Positions 49,403-57,286 of a stretch of 64,000 nucleotides of DNA are shown piece by piece (the stretch's first letter is position 1; each line of letters begins with the position of its first letter). The position numbers and the translations under genes are program-made. This stretch comes from Crossiella sp. SN42 (GTDB lineage: Bacteria; Actinomycetota; Actinomycetes; Mycobacteriales; Pseudonocardiaceae), in NCBI RefSeq assembly GCF_023897065.1, contig NZ_JAMHIV010000003.1, forward strand, positions 248,001 through 312,000, in the 5' to 3' direction. The notes under the pieces are model-generated. The model did not search any database. It was not told where the DNA came from and worked only from the letters and a program-made list of their open reading frames with translations.

Positions 49403-51562
49403 TCAATCACCTAAGGGTCCATTAATAGAATTGATGCTGTCTTGCGTCCTGTTCGCCTCAGAATCTCGGCCTATTTTGCGGTAAAGATCGCGAGCTTGAC
49501 TCAAAATTTTGCATGCCTCGACAGCGCGACCAAGGTCTGCATGACACTGCCCGATGCAATCTAGAGCCTCAGCTTCCATGACGGCGGAGTCCAGCTGACG
49601 GCTTAGAGTTAGAATTCGGCCATAATGATCGAGCGCTTCGTTGTGACACTGGTTGCGGCGAGCGATGTATCCCAGTGTCTTCAATGTCACCGCTTCACCA
49701 AGCTCGTCGCGAAGCTGGCGATCAATAGCTAGCGACTGTTCGCAAAACTGTCGAGCCAGTTTGAAATTTCCGAGATGTGCATGATGCCATCCTATTGAGT
49801 TTAACGCATCCCCTTCCCATACTATTTCGCCAAGCTTCCGAAATAGTTGCAACGCCTCGGTGACATGTGCCAGCGCCTGTTTGTGGTCGTCCTGGGCAGA
49901 CCATGTCAGCGCAAGAACGTTGTGCGTGAATGCTATGTCTCGGATATCACCGTACTGCTCGGCGAGAGCAAGTGCCGAATCTAGATGCTCCAGCGCCTCC
50001 TGATGTGCCCCCATCTCGGAGCAGGATTGACCGAAATTTCGATGCGCCTTGATCAAAATCGCTTGATCATTGAGTTTTTGGGCTGCCCTAAGTGCAACTT
50101 CGCGAACAGAATGGCGATCATTGACGAGATCTCTCCTATATTGGAAAGGAGCTAAGGCTTGGGTGAACTGTATCGCTTCCAAGTTCCAGTCTCGCGATTC
50201 CGCAAGTTTCTGTGCGGCTATCAGGCAAGGGTACTCGACATCGAACCAAATTAGTGCTTCGGCAAGGCTGCGGAAAACTCGCCCGTCGGTTTCTTCTGCC
50301 GATACAGAAATGTCAACTGCCTGGCGGGCAGGGTCAATCAGTGCAGCCCCGGCGCTCGACTTGCTTAGGTAGTAACAAACGAGACGCCGCAGAGCTGCCT
50401 CCTGTGACTCTAACGGCTCTTTCTGGCTGGCTAGTTCACTTATATGTAGCCGAATGAGATCATGTAAACGATACCGCTCGGGCGAGGGTTGTTGAAGCAG
50501 GTGCGCGGTCTCCAATGTGCGTAGAAGAATTCGTGTTCGAGTGACGGACTCAGCGTTCAGTTCGGCTACCGCAGCCAAGCTGATCTCCGGCCCGGGTGCC
50601 AGCCCAAGTAGCCTGAACGTAAAAGCCACATCCTCAGAGAGATCTTGGTATGAGCAAGAGAAAACTGTTCGTAAGCTAGTTGACAGGTCGCCTCCATCAA
50701 GGCCATCCAGACGACCTGATTCGTTTCGCAGTTCCTCTGCCAACGCAAACAGGGGCAGCTTTGCGCTAACCGCAGCACGGGCAGCCATAATGGAAATAGC
50801 CATTGGCAAACCTGCGCAATAGTCTAAAATTTCGTTTACGGCGTCGGATTCAGCTGCCATCCGGCTAGCCTCGAGATGCTCTTGCATTAATTCTCGAGCT
50901 TCCGCTTGATTAAGAAAATCAAGATTGATTGGGTATGCGCCGCGCATTGCAAGGCCCGTCAGGCGATTCCGGCTGGTCACAATTGCCAGACAGGATGCAG
51001 ATCCTGGGAGAAGCGGATCGACCTGACTCAGGTCAAGTGCGTTGTCGATTACAACTAACATTCGCTTGTTCGCAACTAGGCTTCGATAAAGTGCAGTTTG
51101 AGTATCAATATCACTGGGAATCAAGGTAGGCTCAACCCCTAGACCGCTGAGAAATCCTCGCAGCGCGGCATCGGGTTGCATCGGAGGGTTAGATGGGTCA
51201 AACCCGCGCATGTTGACGTACAGCTGACCATCCGGAAATCGGTCAATATGTTGCTGAGCCCAATAGATGGCTAAACTGGTTTTCCCTATGCCGCCAGTGC
51301 CATCGATTATGAAGATTGCAGCGGAAATTCTAGATTCGTCAAGCGCGGCATCGAGTCGGGCAAGTTCCTGCTTGCGGCCAACGAATATCCGAAGGGCTGG
51401 CGGCAACTGCTGTGGTCTTAGTTCGGATTGAGAATCTCCATTTAAGTGGATGCCGCCGAATATCGTGTGAGCTTGTACCAGGTGACCACCGACTAGTCCG
51501 GATACCTCGTTATGAACAATCGGATTAGGCGTACCCAAGGAGTCGTCTTGCCGCTCTGTCAT
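49403..51562 (-). CDS. STAND NTPase with TPR domain (NLR-like) in tail operon
   Basis: About 719 residues from ATG 51562, with a longer start possible at 51649. N-terminal residues 18-40 hold NEVSG, VQAHTIFGGIH, a motif I associate with actinobacterial conflict-system proteins. The NB-ARC core follows: P-loop GTGGIGKTS (88-96), Walker B-like MLVVIDNAL, and the LPMAISIMAA winged-helix region. At least five TPR-like repeats fill residues 450-700 (ALEHLDSALALAEQYGD and similar). No effector domain is visible. GC is low for the window and the gene is leftward between tail genes, marking it as cargo, possibly an antiphage sensor or a regulator. Confidence 0.82.
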   Translation of the reverse strand: MTERQDDSLGTPNPIVHNEVSGLVGGHLVQAHTIFGGIHLNGDSQSELRPQQLPPALRIFVGRKQELARLDAALDESRISAAIFIIDGTGGIGKTSLAIYWAQQHIDRFPDGQLYVNMRGFDPSNPPMQPDAALRGFLSGLGVEPTLIPSDIDTQTALYRSLVANKRMLVVIDNALDLSQVDPLLPGSASCLAIVTSRNRLTGLAMRGAYPINLDFLNQAEARELMQEHLEASRMAAESDAVNEILDYCAGLPMAISIMAARAAVSAKLPLFALAEELRNESGRLDGLDGGDLSTSLRTVFSCSYQDLSEDVAFTFRLLGLAPGPEISLAAVAELNAESVTRTRILLRTLETAHLLQQPSPERYRLHDLIRLHISELASQKEPLESQEAALRRLVCYYLSKSSAGAALIDPARQAVDISVSAEETDGRVFRSLAEALIWFDVEYPCLIAAQKLAESRDWNLEAIQFTQALAPFQYRRDLVNDRHSVREVALRAAQKLNDQAILIKAHRNFGQSCSEMGAHQEALEHLDSALALAEQYGDIRDIAFTHNVLALTWSAQDDHKQALAHVTEALQLFRKLGEIVWEGDALNSIGWHHAHLGNFKLARQFCEQSLAIDRQLRDELGEAVTLKTLGYIARRNQCHNEALDHYGRILTLSRQLDSAVMEAEALDCIGQCHADLGRAVEACKILSQARDLYRKIGRDSEANRTQDSINSINGPLGD

Positions 51563-51976
51563 CACCCTACCTGTCCTGTCGGCACTGAGTGAACAGAGTG
51601 AACAGTAGCGAAAACCCTGCGAGTTGCCTAGCAGTTTCCCCGAGTCCACCCGGTCGCGCGTTGTCCGCGTAGAACATCATTGATACGTCAACCTTCAGTA
51701 GTTGACTTCTTGACAGCGCTATTCGTCGGAATGGTCATTAGCTCGATTTGAATATGTCAACAACAATCGATATTCAGGCAGTGATCTTCAGCAAGCCGCT
51801 TATGTGGAAATACAGTGGCCCGGTGTTGTGAACCGGGAGTTGCTCATTTGTCATCTGCTGTGACAACAGCCTGGTTCTCCATGTCGAGCAGTCACTTCAT
51901 CAACACGCCCGTAGCCCCCGTCACATCCCCTCAGCCGTCTCTCCCTTCGGAGTTAACTCTGCCTACAGCCGTGCCC
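51563..51976. other. Insertion's right flank and start region of next tail gene
   Basis: An AT-rich stretch upstream of the STAND gene with TTGACTTCTTGACA repeats near 51702-51716, likely the STAND promoter. GC rises at about 51950. An in-frame extension of the next tail gene reaches 51815 but lacks typical codon bias, so I leave it out. Confidence 0.45.
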
Positions 51977-53041
51977 ATGACCGACGCCTGGTCCCTCCAG
52001 GCCCGCAACTCCTCCCGCGACGGCCGCCACGCCCTGGGTGCCCTGCTCGGCAGCCCGGCCGGCGCGCCGATGACCTGGAGCACCGGGGTACTGCCCTCCA
52101 CCACGGTGGACGGCGCGGTCGCCGACCTGCGTGTGCTGCCCACCCTGACGCCGGGCAACTCAGTGCGCGTGCTGCCCGGCCACGCCGTGATCACCCGACC
52201 CAGCGAAGGGCCCTACGTCTGCTGGTCCGCTGCCACCCTGACCGCGCCGACCGACCCGGCCGACGCCACCAACGCCCGCATCGACGCCGTGGTTGCCCGC
52301 CTGTGGGACCCAGCCCTCGGCGACCCCGCCACGCTGGTCGGCCCCGTCGTGGAGGTGATCACGGGCCGCCCGTCCCCAACCCCAGCACGGCCGGAGATCC
52401 CCGCCAACGCCGTCGCCCTGGCCTACCTCAACCGCCCCGCCGGCGCGACGATGATCGACGCCTCCCACGTCGTCGACGCCCGCCGCGGCGCGTTCCTGCG
52501 CGGCGGCGTGCGCCTGCTGCTCGCCGGGGACGACCCCCGCGAACCGGGCTCCTACCCCGGGCAGTACCGCCACCGCGCGGGCCTGGAGTACTGGGACGGG
52601 CAGAGCTGGCGCGGCACCCTCGCACCGCCGCCGGGGTCGACCTCGGTAGTGGAGCGGCGCGGGCACACCGAGAGCGAACTGCTCATCGCCTCACTGGTGA
52701 TGCCGGACCCCGGCTGGCCCTACGTCATCACCGCCACGGGCGCGGCCGAGGTCATCGCCTCCGACCAGGACGGCGAGAACGTCCCCACCGGCCGCGCCGA
52801 CCTGGCCGTGCGCCTGGACAACCTCGACGGCCCGCAACTCGGCATCGGCGTCGGCCCGGACACCGTTGGCCTCGGCCGCCGCAGCATGCGCCCAACCCTC
52901 ACCCACCCCGGCCACACCGGCGTGCTCACCGGCAGCCACATCGTGCACCTGGTCATCGTGCGGACCTTCGGTGATCCCAACTTCCGCATGGGCTCCACCC
53001 GGTTCAACGGCAGCCTGATGGCCCAGGTGATGCCGGCCTGA
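51977..53041 (+). CDS. Minor tail protein
   Basis: About 354 residues from ATG 51977; starts at 51815 or 51880 are possible. It is rich in beta strands: WSLQARNSSRDGRHALGALLGSP, PSTTVDGAVADLRVLPTL, VVEVITGRPSPTPARPEIPANAVALAYLNRPAG. Such a pattern fits tail tip or fibre-associated proteins. It is the first tail gene after the 3.1-kb insertion. Confidence 0.65.
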   Translation: MTDAWSLQARNSSRDGRHALGALLGSPAGAPMTWSTGVLPSTTVDGAVADLRVLPTLTPGNSVRVLPGHAVITRPSEGPYVCWSAATLTAPTDPADATNARIDAVVARLWDPALGDPATLVGPVVEVITGRPSPTPARPEIPANAVALAYLNRPAGATMIDASHVVDARRGAFLRGGVRLLLAGDDPREPGSYPGQYRHRAGLEYWDGQSWRGTLAPPPGSTSVVERRGHTESELLIASLVMPDPGWPYVITATGAAEVIASDQDGENVPTGRADLAVRLDNLDGPQLGIGVGPDTVGLGRRSMRPTLTHPGHTGVLTGSHIVHLVIVRTFGDPNFRMGSTRFNGSLMAQVMPA

Positions 53042-53061
53042 GCACTCCCGCGGAGGCGGAG

Positions 53062-54165
53062 GTGTGGAGCTGCCTGGTCTTCGAGACCCGCACCGGGCGG
53101 ATCGTGGCCGAACCCGACACCACCGGCTTGCCCCGCTGGAGCGCCGCGGTCAACCAGCCGGGCAGCCTGGAAGCCACCTTCCCGCTCGGGCACCTCACCC
53201 ACGCCGAACGCCAGATTCTTCGTGGAATCCTTGCACCCCAACGCTTTTCCCTGGCCTGGCGACAGGGTGACTGGATCGCCCAGGCTGGGCCGATCTGGTC
53301 CCACCGCGTCACCGCCGAGTCGGTCACCGTCGGCGCGTCCGGACTGTGGGGCCTGCTCGACCGGCGCCTGTTGTTCCCGCGCGAGTTCAGCGCCATCACC
53401 GCCCCAGACGCTGACACCCACCTGGGACCGACATCCTTGGGCACCCTGGCCAAGCACCTGGTCCAAGTCGGCTTGGGCCGCTCCGGCGGCAGCCTGCCCG
53501 TGGTCCTCCCGGCGGACTGGCCGGGCAACCACACCCGCACCTACCGCGGCTACGAACTGCGCCCGGTCGGGGAGGCACTGCGGCAACTGGTGGCCGAGGA
53601 GCACGGCCCCGACATCGAGTTCCGCCCCCGCCTGACCGCCAGCCGCACGCACCTGGAATGGGTGATGCGCATCGGCGAGCCCTACCTGGAGGGCAACGGC
53701 GCGCCACCTGCCTGGGACTACGGGACCGGGCTCAGTGACATCAACGTCGATGCCGACGCCTCCCTGATGTCCAGCCGTACCTGGGTCCGCGGCGACGGGT
53801 GGGAACGCGGCAGCCTGATCGGCTTCCACCGCGACACCACCCTCACCGATGCCGGGTGGCCCCTGGTCGACCACGTCGTCACCGGCCACTCCTCGGTGCA
53901 GCTGCCCGCCACCCTGGACCGGCTCGCCACCTCCTACGCCGCGCTCTACCGGCGGCCCATCGAGCTGTGGACGGCACGGGTCCGAACCAGCTCCGGCGAG
54001 CCCCGCCACTACGACCTGGCCCCCGGCTTTCACGGCCTGTTCGGCATCACCGGGCATCCCTGGATTCCCGATGGGCAGTACCTGCGACGTGTGATCGGGC
54101 TGGACGCCGCCAACCACCCTGACGAGTTGGCCTTGACCATCGAGGCCGGACAAGGAGAGCTGTAG
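53062..54165 (+). CDS. Siphovirus Gp37-like tail protein
   Basis: A 367-residue protein starting at GTG 53062, GGAGG five bases upstream. TLGTLAKHLVQVGLGRSGGSLPVV and RPVGEALRQLVAEEHGPDIEFRPR are characteristic of the ReqiPepy6 Gp37-like family of tail proteins. It probably belongs to the tail tip/baseplate. Confidence 0.78.
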   Translation: MWSCLVFETRTGRIVAEPDTTGLPRWSAAVNQPGSLEATFPLGHLTHAERQILRGILAPQRFSLAWRQGDWIAQAGPIWSHRVTAESVTVGASGLWGLLDRRLLFPREFSAITAPDADTHLGPTSLGTLAKHLVQVGLGRSGGSLPVVLPADWPGNHTRTYRGYELRPVGEALRQLVAEEHGPDIEFRPRLTASRTHLEWVMRIGEPYLEGNGAPPAWDYGTGLSDINVDADASLMSSRTWVRGDGWERGSLIGFHRDTTLTDAGWPLVDHVVTGHSSVQLPATLDRLATSYAALYRRPIELWTARVRTSSGEPRHYDLAPGFHGLFGITGHPWIPDGQYLRRVIGLDAANHPDELALTIEAGQGEL

Positions 54166-54912
54166 TTGCCCTTGACCCCACGCCCCAACGATCACCTGTT
54201 GGACTGGTTCCGCCGGGTAGAGGGCCGCCTGGATGAGAACGACCGCCGCACCCTCTACTCGGTGGTCATCAGCTCCGGTGGGCTGACCATCCAGGACCTG
54301 GGCGGGATCAAAATGCTGGACAACGACGGTGAGATCACGTTCTTCACCGGCGGGGCGGACGGAGACTGGGTCCGCCCGGACGGCACGCCGCAGCCCATCA
54401 CCTACATCGCCGATGACCGCGGCCACTGGCGCATCGCCGTGTTCGACCCGCAGCCCCGCCAGGAGGGCTACCGGCAGTTCGTCGCGATCTGGGACCACAG
54501 CGGCAACATCATCCTCGGCGACGACGCCCATTCAGGGGCCGGGCTGGCCCGCCCCTACATCCCGCTGTCGGTCTCCGGGGTGTTCCAGGACTGGCCGGTC
54601 ACCAAGGCCACCGAGTGGACCACCTTGGAGCAGATCCGCTACAACCACCAGCACCCCAAGATCAAGGTTGACGTGCGCATCGCCACCGACCACCCCGACA
54701 CCTTCGGGGAGATCCGCCTGTGGGCAGACCCCGCCGGGGTCCAGGTTGGCGAGACCCGTCAGGTGCGCTTCCTCCAGGAGATGACCGGGTTCCGGTTCAC
54801 GCCTCCCACCCGCTGGGCGGAGATGGGCGAAATATGGCTACAGGCCCGACGCACCTCCGGATCAGGAGGTACGCGGGCCTGTATCGCCTACGCCAGCGGG
54901 GAGCAGACCTAA
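54166..54912 (+). CDS. Tail tip/fibre protein
   Basis: A 248-residue protein, TTG start immediately after the upstream stop. DHLLDWFRRVEGRLDENDRRTLYSVVISSGGLTIQDLGGIKMLDNDG is an actinophage tail protein signature. The C-terminal beta-sandwich-like domain includes WADPAGVQVGETRQVRFL. It is convergent with a proline-rich gene; the stops overlap. Confidence 0.68.
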   Translation: MPLTPRPNDHLLDWFRRVEGRLDENDRRTLYSVVISSGGLTIQDLGGIKMLDNDGEITFFTGGADGDWVRPDGTPQPITYIADDRGHWRIAVFDPQPRQEGYRQFVAIWDHSGNIILGDDAHSGAGLARPYIPLSVSGVFQDWPVTKATEWTTLEQIRYNHQHPKIKVDVRIATDHPDTFGEIRLWADPAGVQVGETRQVRFLQEMTGFRFTPPTRWAEMGEIWLQARRTSGSGGTRACIAYASGEQT

Positions 54913-55349
54913 CGGGCTGAGTTGTTGCGCAACCCGTCATCCAGGCAGTCCGGATGCTGCTCACCCTTGAGACAGCGCCGCGGTTCGGCGCTGGTAGTCG
55001 GAGCGACCGGCGGTTCCGCGACCGGTGGCGGCGTGGCCGCGCCAGTCCGGCTTGCCGGCTGCGTTCCCACCGCTGGCGGTGGGGCCACCGGAGGCCGACT
55101 CGAACTGGTCGGCGTGGCGCTGCGGACGTCCGGCCGCGCGGTGCTCGTGGGGGGCGCGATCACGGTGGACGGCGTGGCTGACGGGCTGGTGCTGCCGGGG
55201 GCCGCTTCCGGATTGGGCAGCTGCTCCACCACCTGCGGTTGCTCGGACTGCGCGGTGACCAGCCCCCCGACCACCAGTCCCGCCGCCAACAGCGCCGCGG
55301 TGGCCGTGCCCACCAGCCACCCCGGTGCCTTCGCCAACCTGCTTCCCAT
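54909..55349 (-). CDS. Membrane-anchored Pro/Thr/Ser-rich protein, inserted gene
   Basis: A 146-residue protein with ATG 55349 (GGGGGA upstream). A single membrane anchor GWLVGTATAALLAAGLVVGGLV starts at residue 11. It is followed by an 85-residue P/T/S-rich exterior stalk and a short CLKGEQHPDCLDDG cysteine-containing tail. It is leftward between tail and lysis genes. Its topology resembles phage-encoded surface proteins expressed in lysogeny; function unknown. Confidence 0.6.
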   Translation of the reverse strand: MGSRLAKAPGWLVGTATAALLAAGLVVGGLVTAQSEQPQVVEQLPNPEAAPGSTSPSATPSTVIAPPTSTARPDVRSATPTSSSRPPVAPPPAVGTQPASRTGAATPPPVAEPPVAPTTSAEPRRCLKGEQHPDCLDDGLRNNSAR

Positions 55350-55488
55350 TCCATCCCCCTCACCAGGGCGGGGACGCGGTCCACGCCCCGCCGCCTGATC
55401 CATCGAAACCATCCTGTCGAGCACTCCCGCCGACGCCAAGCCGAACCGCCTGCTCCTCCAGGCACCTCTTCCTCCAAGGAGGCACGAA

Positions 55489-56391
55489 CTGCCCTACCCA
55501 CTGACCTGGATGGCCGACGCCCTCCGCGCTGCAGGGCTTCCCGTGGTCGAAACCCCGGGGTGGACCACCCGCGGACACGGCGCCACCCGCGACATCCGCG
55601 GAGTCCTGCTCCACCACACCGCCGGACCGCCGAACGGGGTCTTCCCCTCCCGCCGCGTGCTCATCGAAGGCCGCCCCGGCCTGGCCGGCCCGATCGCCAA
55701 CCTGGGCCTGGACCGCGACGGCACCTGGCACCTCATCGCCGCCGGCCTCGCCTCCCACGCAGGCAAGGGCTACCTGCCCTGGGTCGGACGGGACAACGGC
55801 AACTTCCACCTCATCGGCATCGAGGCCGAATCCACCGGCCGGGGCGACTGGACCGCCGCCCAGCGCGACAGCTACCCCCTGGGCACCGCCGCCCTGCTCG
55901 CCCACCTCAGTCTCCCCGCACACCGCGCGGTCGCCCACAAGGAATGGACCACCCGCAAGATCGACCCCGCCGGCTGGCCCGGCGACATGAACGGCTTCCG
56001 CGCCACCGTGGCCCGCCATCTCACCGAAGGAGTCACCGCACTGTCCTGGAACACCCAGATCACCGACCACAACGGCCTCAGCCGCCCCGCCCACAGGTGG
56101 CTAACCGACGCGGCCAACAACGGCTGGAACACCGCGGAGTTGCTCCGCGAGCGCCACCGCTCCCGCTGGGTTGGCCCCAACGGCACCCAGTCCGACTACC
56201 ACGACACCCCGGTCGGCTTCCTGCTCAACACCGACGCCAACGCCTACGAGACCAAGCGCCTGGTCGCCGAACTTGCCACCGCGCTCACCGCCACGCGCGC
56301 CGAGCTGGCCGCGCTGCACGCCGACGTCCGCCAGCTCGCTGCGGCACCGACCCAGACTCCGGCGACCGGCACCCCGCCGACCGCCGTCTGA
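55489..56391 (+). CDS. Endolysin, N-acetylmuramoyl-L-alanine amidase, CTG start
   Basis: About 300 residues. CTG 55489 has GGAGG six bases upstream and yields M-PYPLTWMADALRAAGLPVVETPGWTTRGHG, a known endolysin beginning; the first ATG (55510) has no such site. Amidase_2 residues: VLLHHTAG, SHAGKG, GIEAES, and AVAHKEWTTRKIDPAGWPG. The C-terminal half has a cell-wall binding or coiled region (VAELATALTATRAELAALHADV). Degrades the host wall at lysis. Confidence 0.9.
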   Translation: MPYPLTWMADALRAAGLPVVETPGWTTRGHGATRDIRGVLLHHTAGPPNGVFPSRRVLIEGRPGLAGPIANLGLDRDGTWHLIAAGLASHAGKGYLPWVGRDNGNFHLIGIEAESTGRGDWTAAQRDSYPLGTAALLAHLSLPAHRAVAHKEWTTRKIDPAGWPGDMNGFRATVARHLTEGVTALSWNTQITDHNGLSRPAHRWLTDAANNGWNTAELLRERHRSRWVGPNGTQSDYHDTPVGFLLNTDANAYETKRLVAELATALTATRAELAALHADVRQLAAAPTQTPATGTPPTAV

Positions 56392-56408
56392 GAAAGGAGC
56401 ACACCGCC

Positions 56409-56645
56409 CTGTTCACCCGGCAGTACTGGATCGACCTGGCCGAACGGGTCGTCGTAGCTGCGGCCGCAACCGCAGCCTCGGCCCTGGGCAACACTCCCAA
56501 CCTGTGGGCCATCGACATCACCACGGTCACCGGCCTGGCTCTCGGCACCGCCCTGTTGACGACGCTGTACGGTCTCGCCGGACGTCGGTTCGGCGATCCC
56601 AACCGTGCCGCATTCAGCGGTAGCGCTGTTACGCCGGACTCGTAA
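56409..56645 (+). CDS. Holin, CTG start
   Basis: A 78-residue membrane protein. AAAGGAG lies nine bases before CTG 56409, giving M-FTRQYWIDLAERVVVAAAATAASALG, a typical actinophage holin start; no other start codon is available in frame. Two hydrophobic segments (VVAAAATAASALG and VTGLALGTALLTTLYGLAG) surround a short loop. It forms the pore that releases the amidase. Confidence 0.82.
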   Translation: MFTRQYWIDLAERVVVAAAATAASALGNTPNLWAIDITTVTGLALGTALLTTLYGLAGRRFGDPNRAAFSGSAVTPDS

Positions 56646-56654
56646 TCAAACCTG

Positions 56655-56682
56655 CCCCTGCACCGCCTGTGCGGTGCAGGGG
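56655..56682 (+). terminator. Terminator after holin (late operon end)
   Basis: A perfect 12-bp stem CCCCTGCACCGC with complement GCGGTGCAGGGG around CTGT, nine bases after the holin stop. It is the last phage feature recognised. Confidence 0.82.
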
Positions 56683-56716
56683 CCTACTGCTGCATCTCGG
56701 CATCCGGGGTAATGTC

Positions 56717-57286
56717 ATGCGGGTGACCATGGAGCAGAATCCCACCGAGCTGACTCGCTGGACAATTCACGGTGAACGGGTAGTAGACAAGTCGCGGCGT
56801 CTAACCCTCAGTGTTGCGTCCGTAGAACTGCCGGATGGCGTCCATTTTGAGCAATACGTGCTCCGGTACCCAAAAGCCGCCATGATGGTAGTGGTAGATG
56901 ATCAGCAACGTGTCCTAATGATTTGGCGACACCGCTTCATCATGGACCGCTGGGTTTGGGAACTTCCGGGCGGGTACGTTGATGCTGGAGAAGATCCTGT
57001 CAAGACAGCCATGCGTGAAGTCGAGGAAGAGACAGGATGGCGACCCCGCAATGCAACTCTGCTCGCTTCACTTCAGCCAATGGTAGGAAGTGCTGACGCC
57101 GAAAACCTTCTCTACGTCTCCCGTGGGGCAGATCGGACGGGGGAACCGAAAGACATTAACGAGGCTGAACGCATCGCATGGATTCCTCTGTCGTCCGTTC
57201 GCGAGAAGTTCGCCAAAGGCGAAATCATTGGGGCTGCCTCGATGGTCGGCCTACTGCATGTCATCGCGTTCCCTGAGAACAGTTAG
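56717..57286 (+). CDS. NUDIX hydrolase
   Basis: About 189 residues from ATG 56717 (ATG 56729 is an alternative). Nudix box: GGYVDAGEDPVKTAMREVEEETGW, matching G-x5-E-x7-REVxEExG(W). N-terminal MEQNPTELTRWTIHGERVVD is ADP-ribose pyrophosphatase-like. GC3 is below the phage average. It is convergent with the XRE/TPR gene; the 3' ends overlap. Probably hydrolyses a nucleotide-sugar or ADP-ribose. Confidence 0.88.
   Translation: MRVTMEQNPTELTRWTIHGERVVDKSRRLTLSVASVELPDGVHFEQYVLRYPKAAMMVVVDDQQRVLMIWRHRFIMDRWVWELPGGYVDAGEDPVKTAMREVEEETGWRPRNATLLASLQPMVGSADAENLLYVSRGADRTGEPKDINEAERIAWIPLSSVREKFAKGEIIGAASMVGLLHVIAFPENS

Larger units (their letters stand above)
22100..56700 (+). mobile_element. Apparently complete siphovirus prophage, about 34.6 kb
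   Basis: The gene order is that of a temperate actinophage with a long flexible tail: integrase, leftward immunity genes, excisionase-like gene, replication, DNA-modification, HNH and terminases, portal, MuF, scaffold, capsid, connectors, major tail protein, frameshifted chaperones, tape measure, tail tip, amidase and holin. All structural genes read rightward and appear unbroken. Ends are approximate: the left limit is between 22040 and 22329 and the right limit is taken just after the holin terminator, since att repeats were not identified. Confidence 0.85.

Noticed and set aside
51815-51976. N-terminal extension of the tail gene
   Set aside because: Codon bias before 51977 does not fit the phage genes and no ribosome site is visible; kept only as an alternative start.
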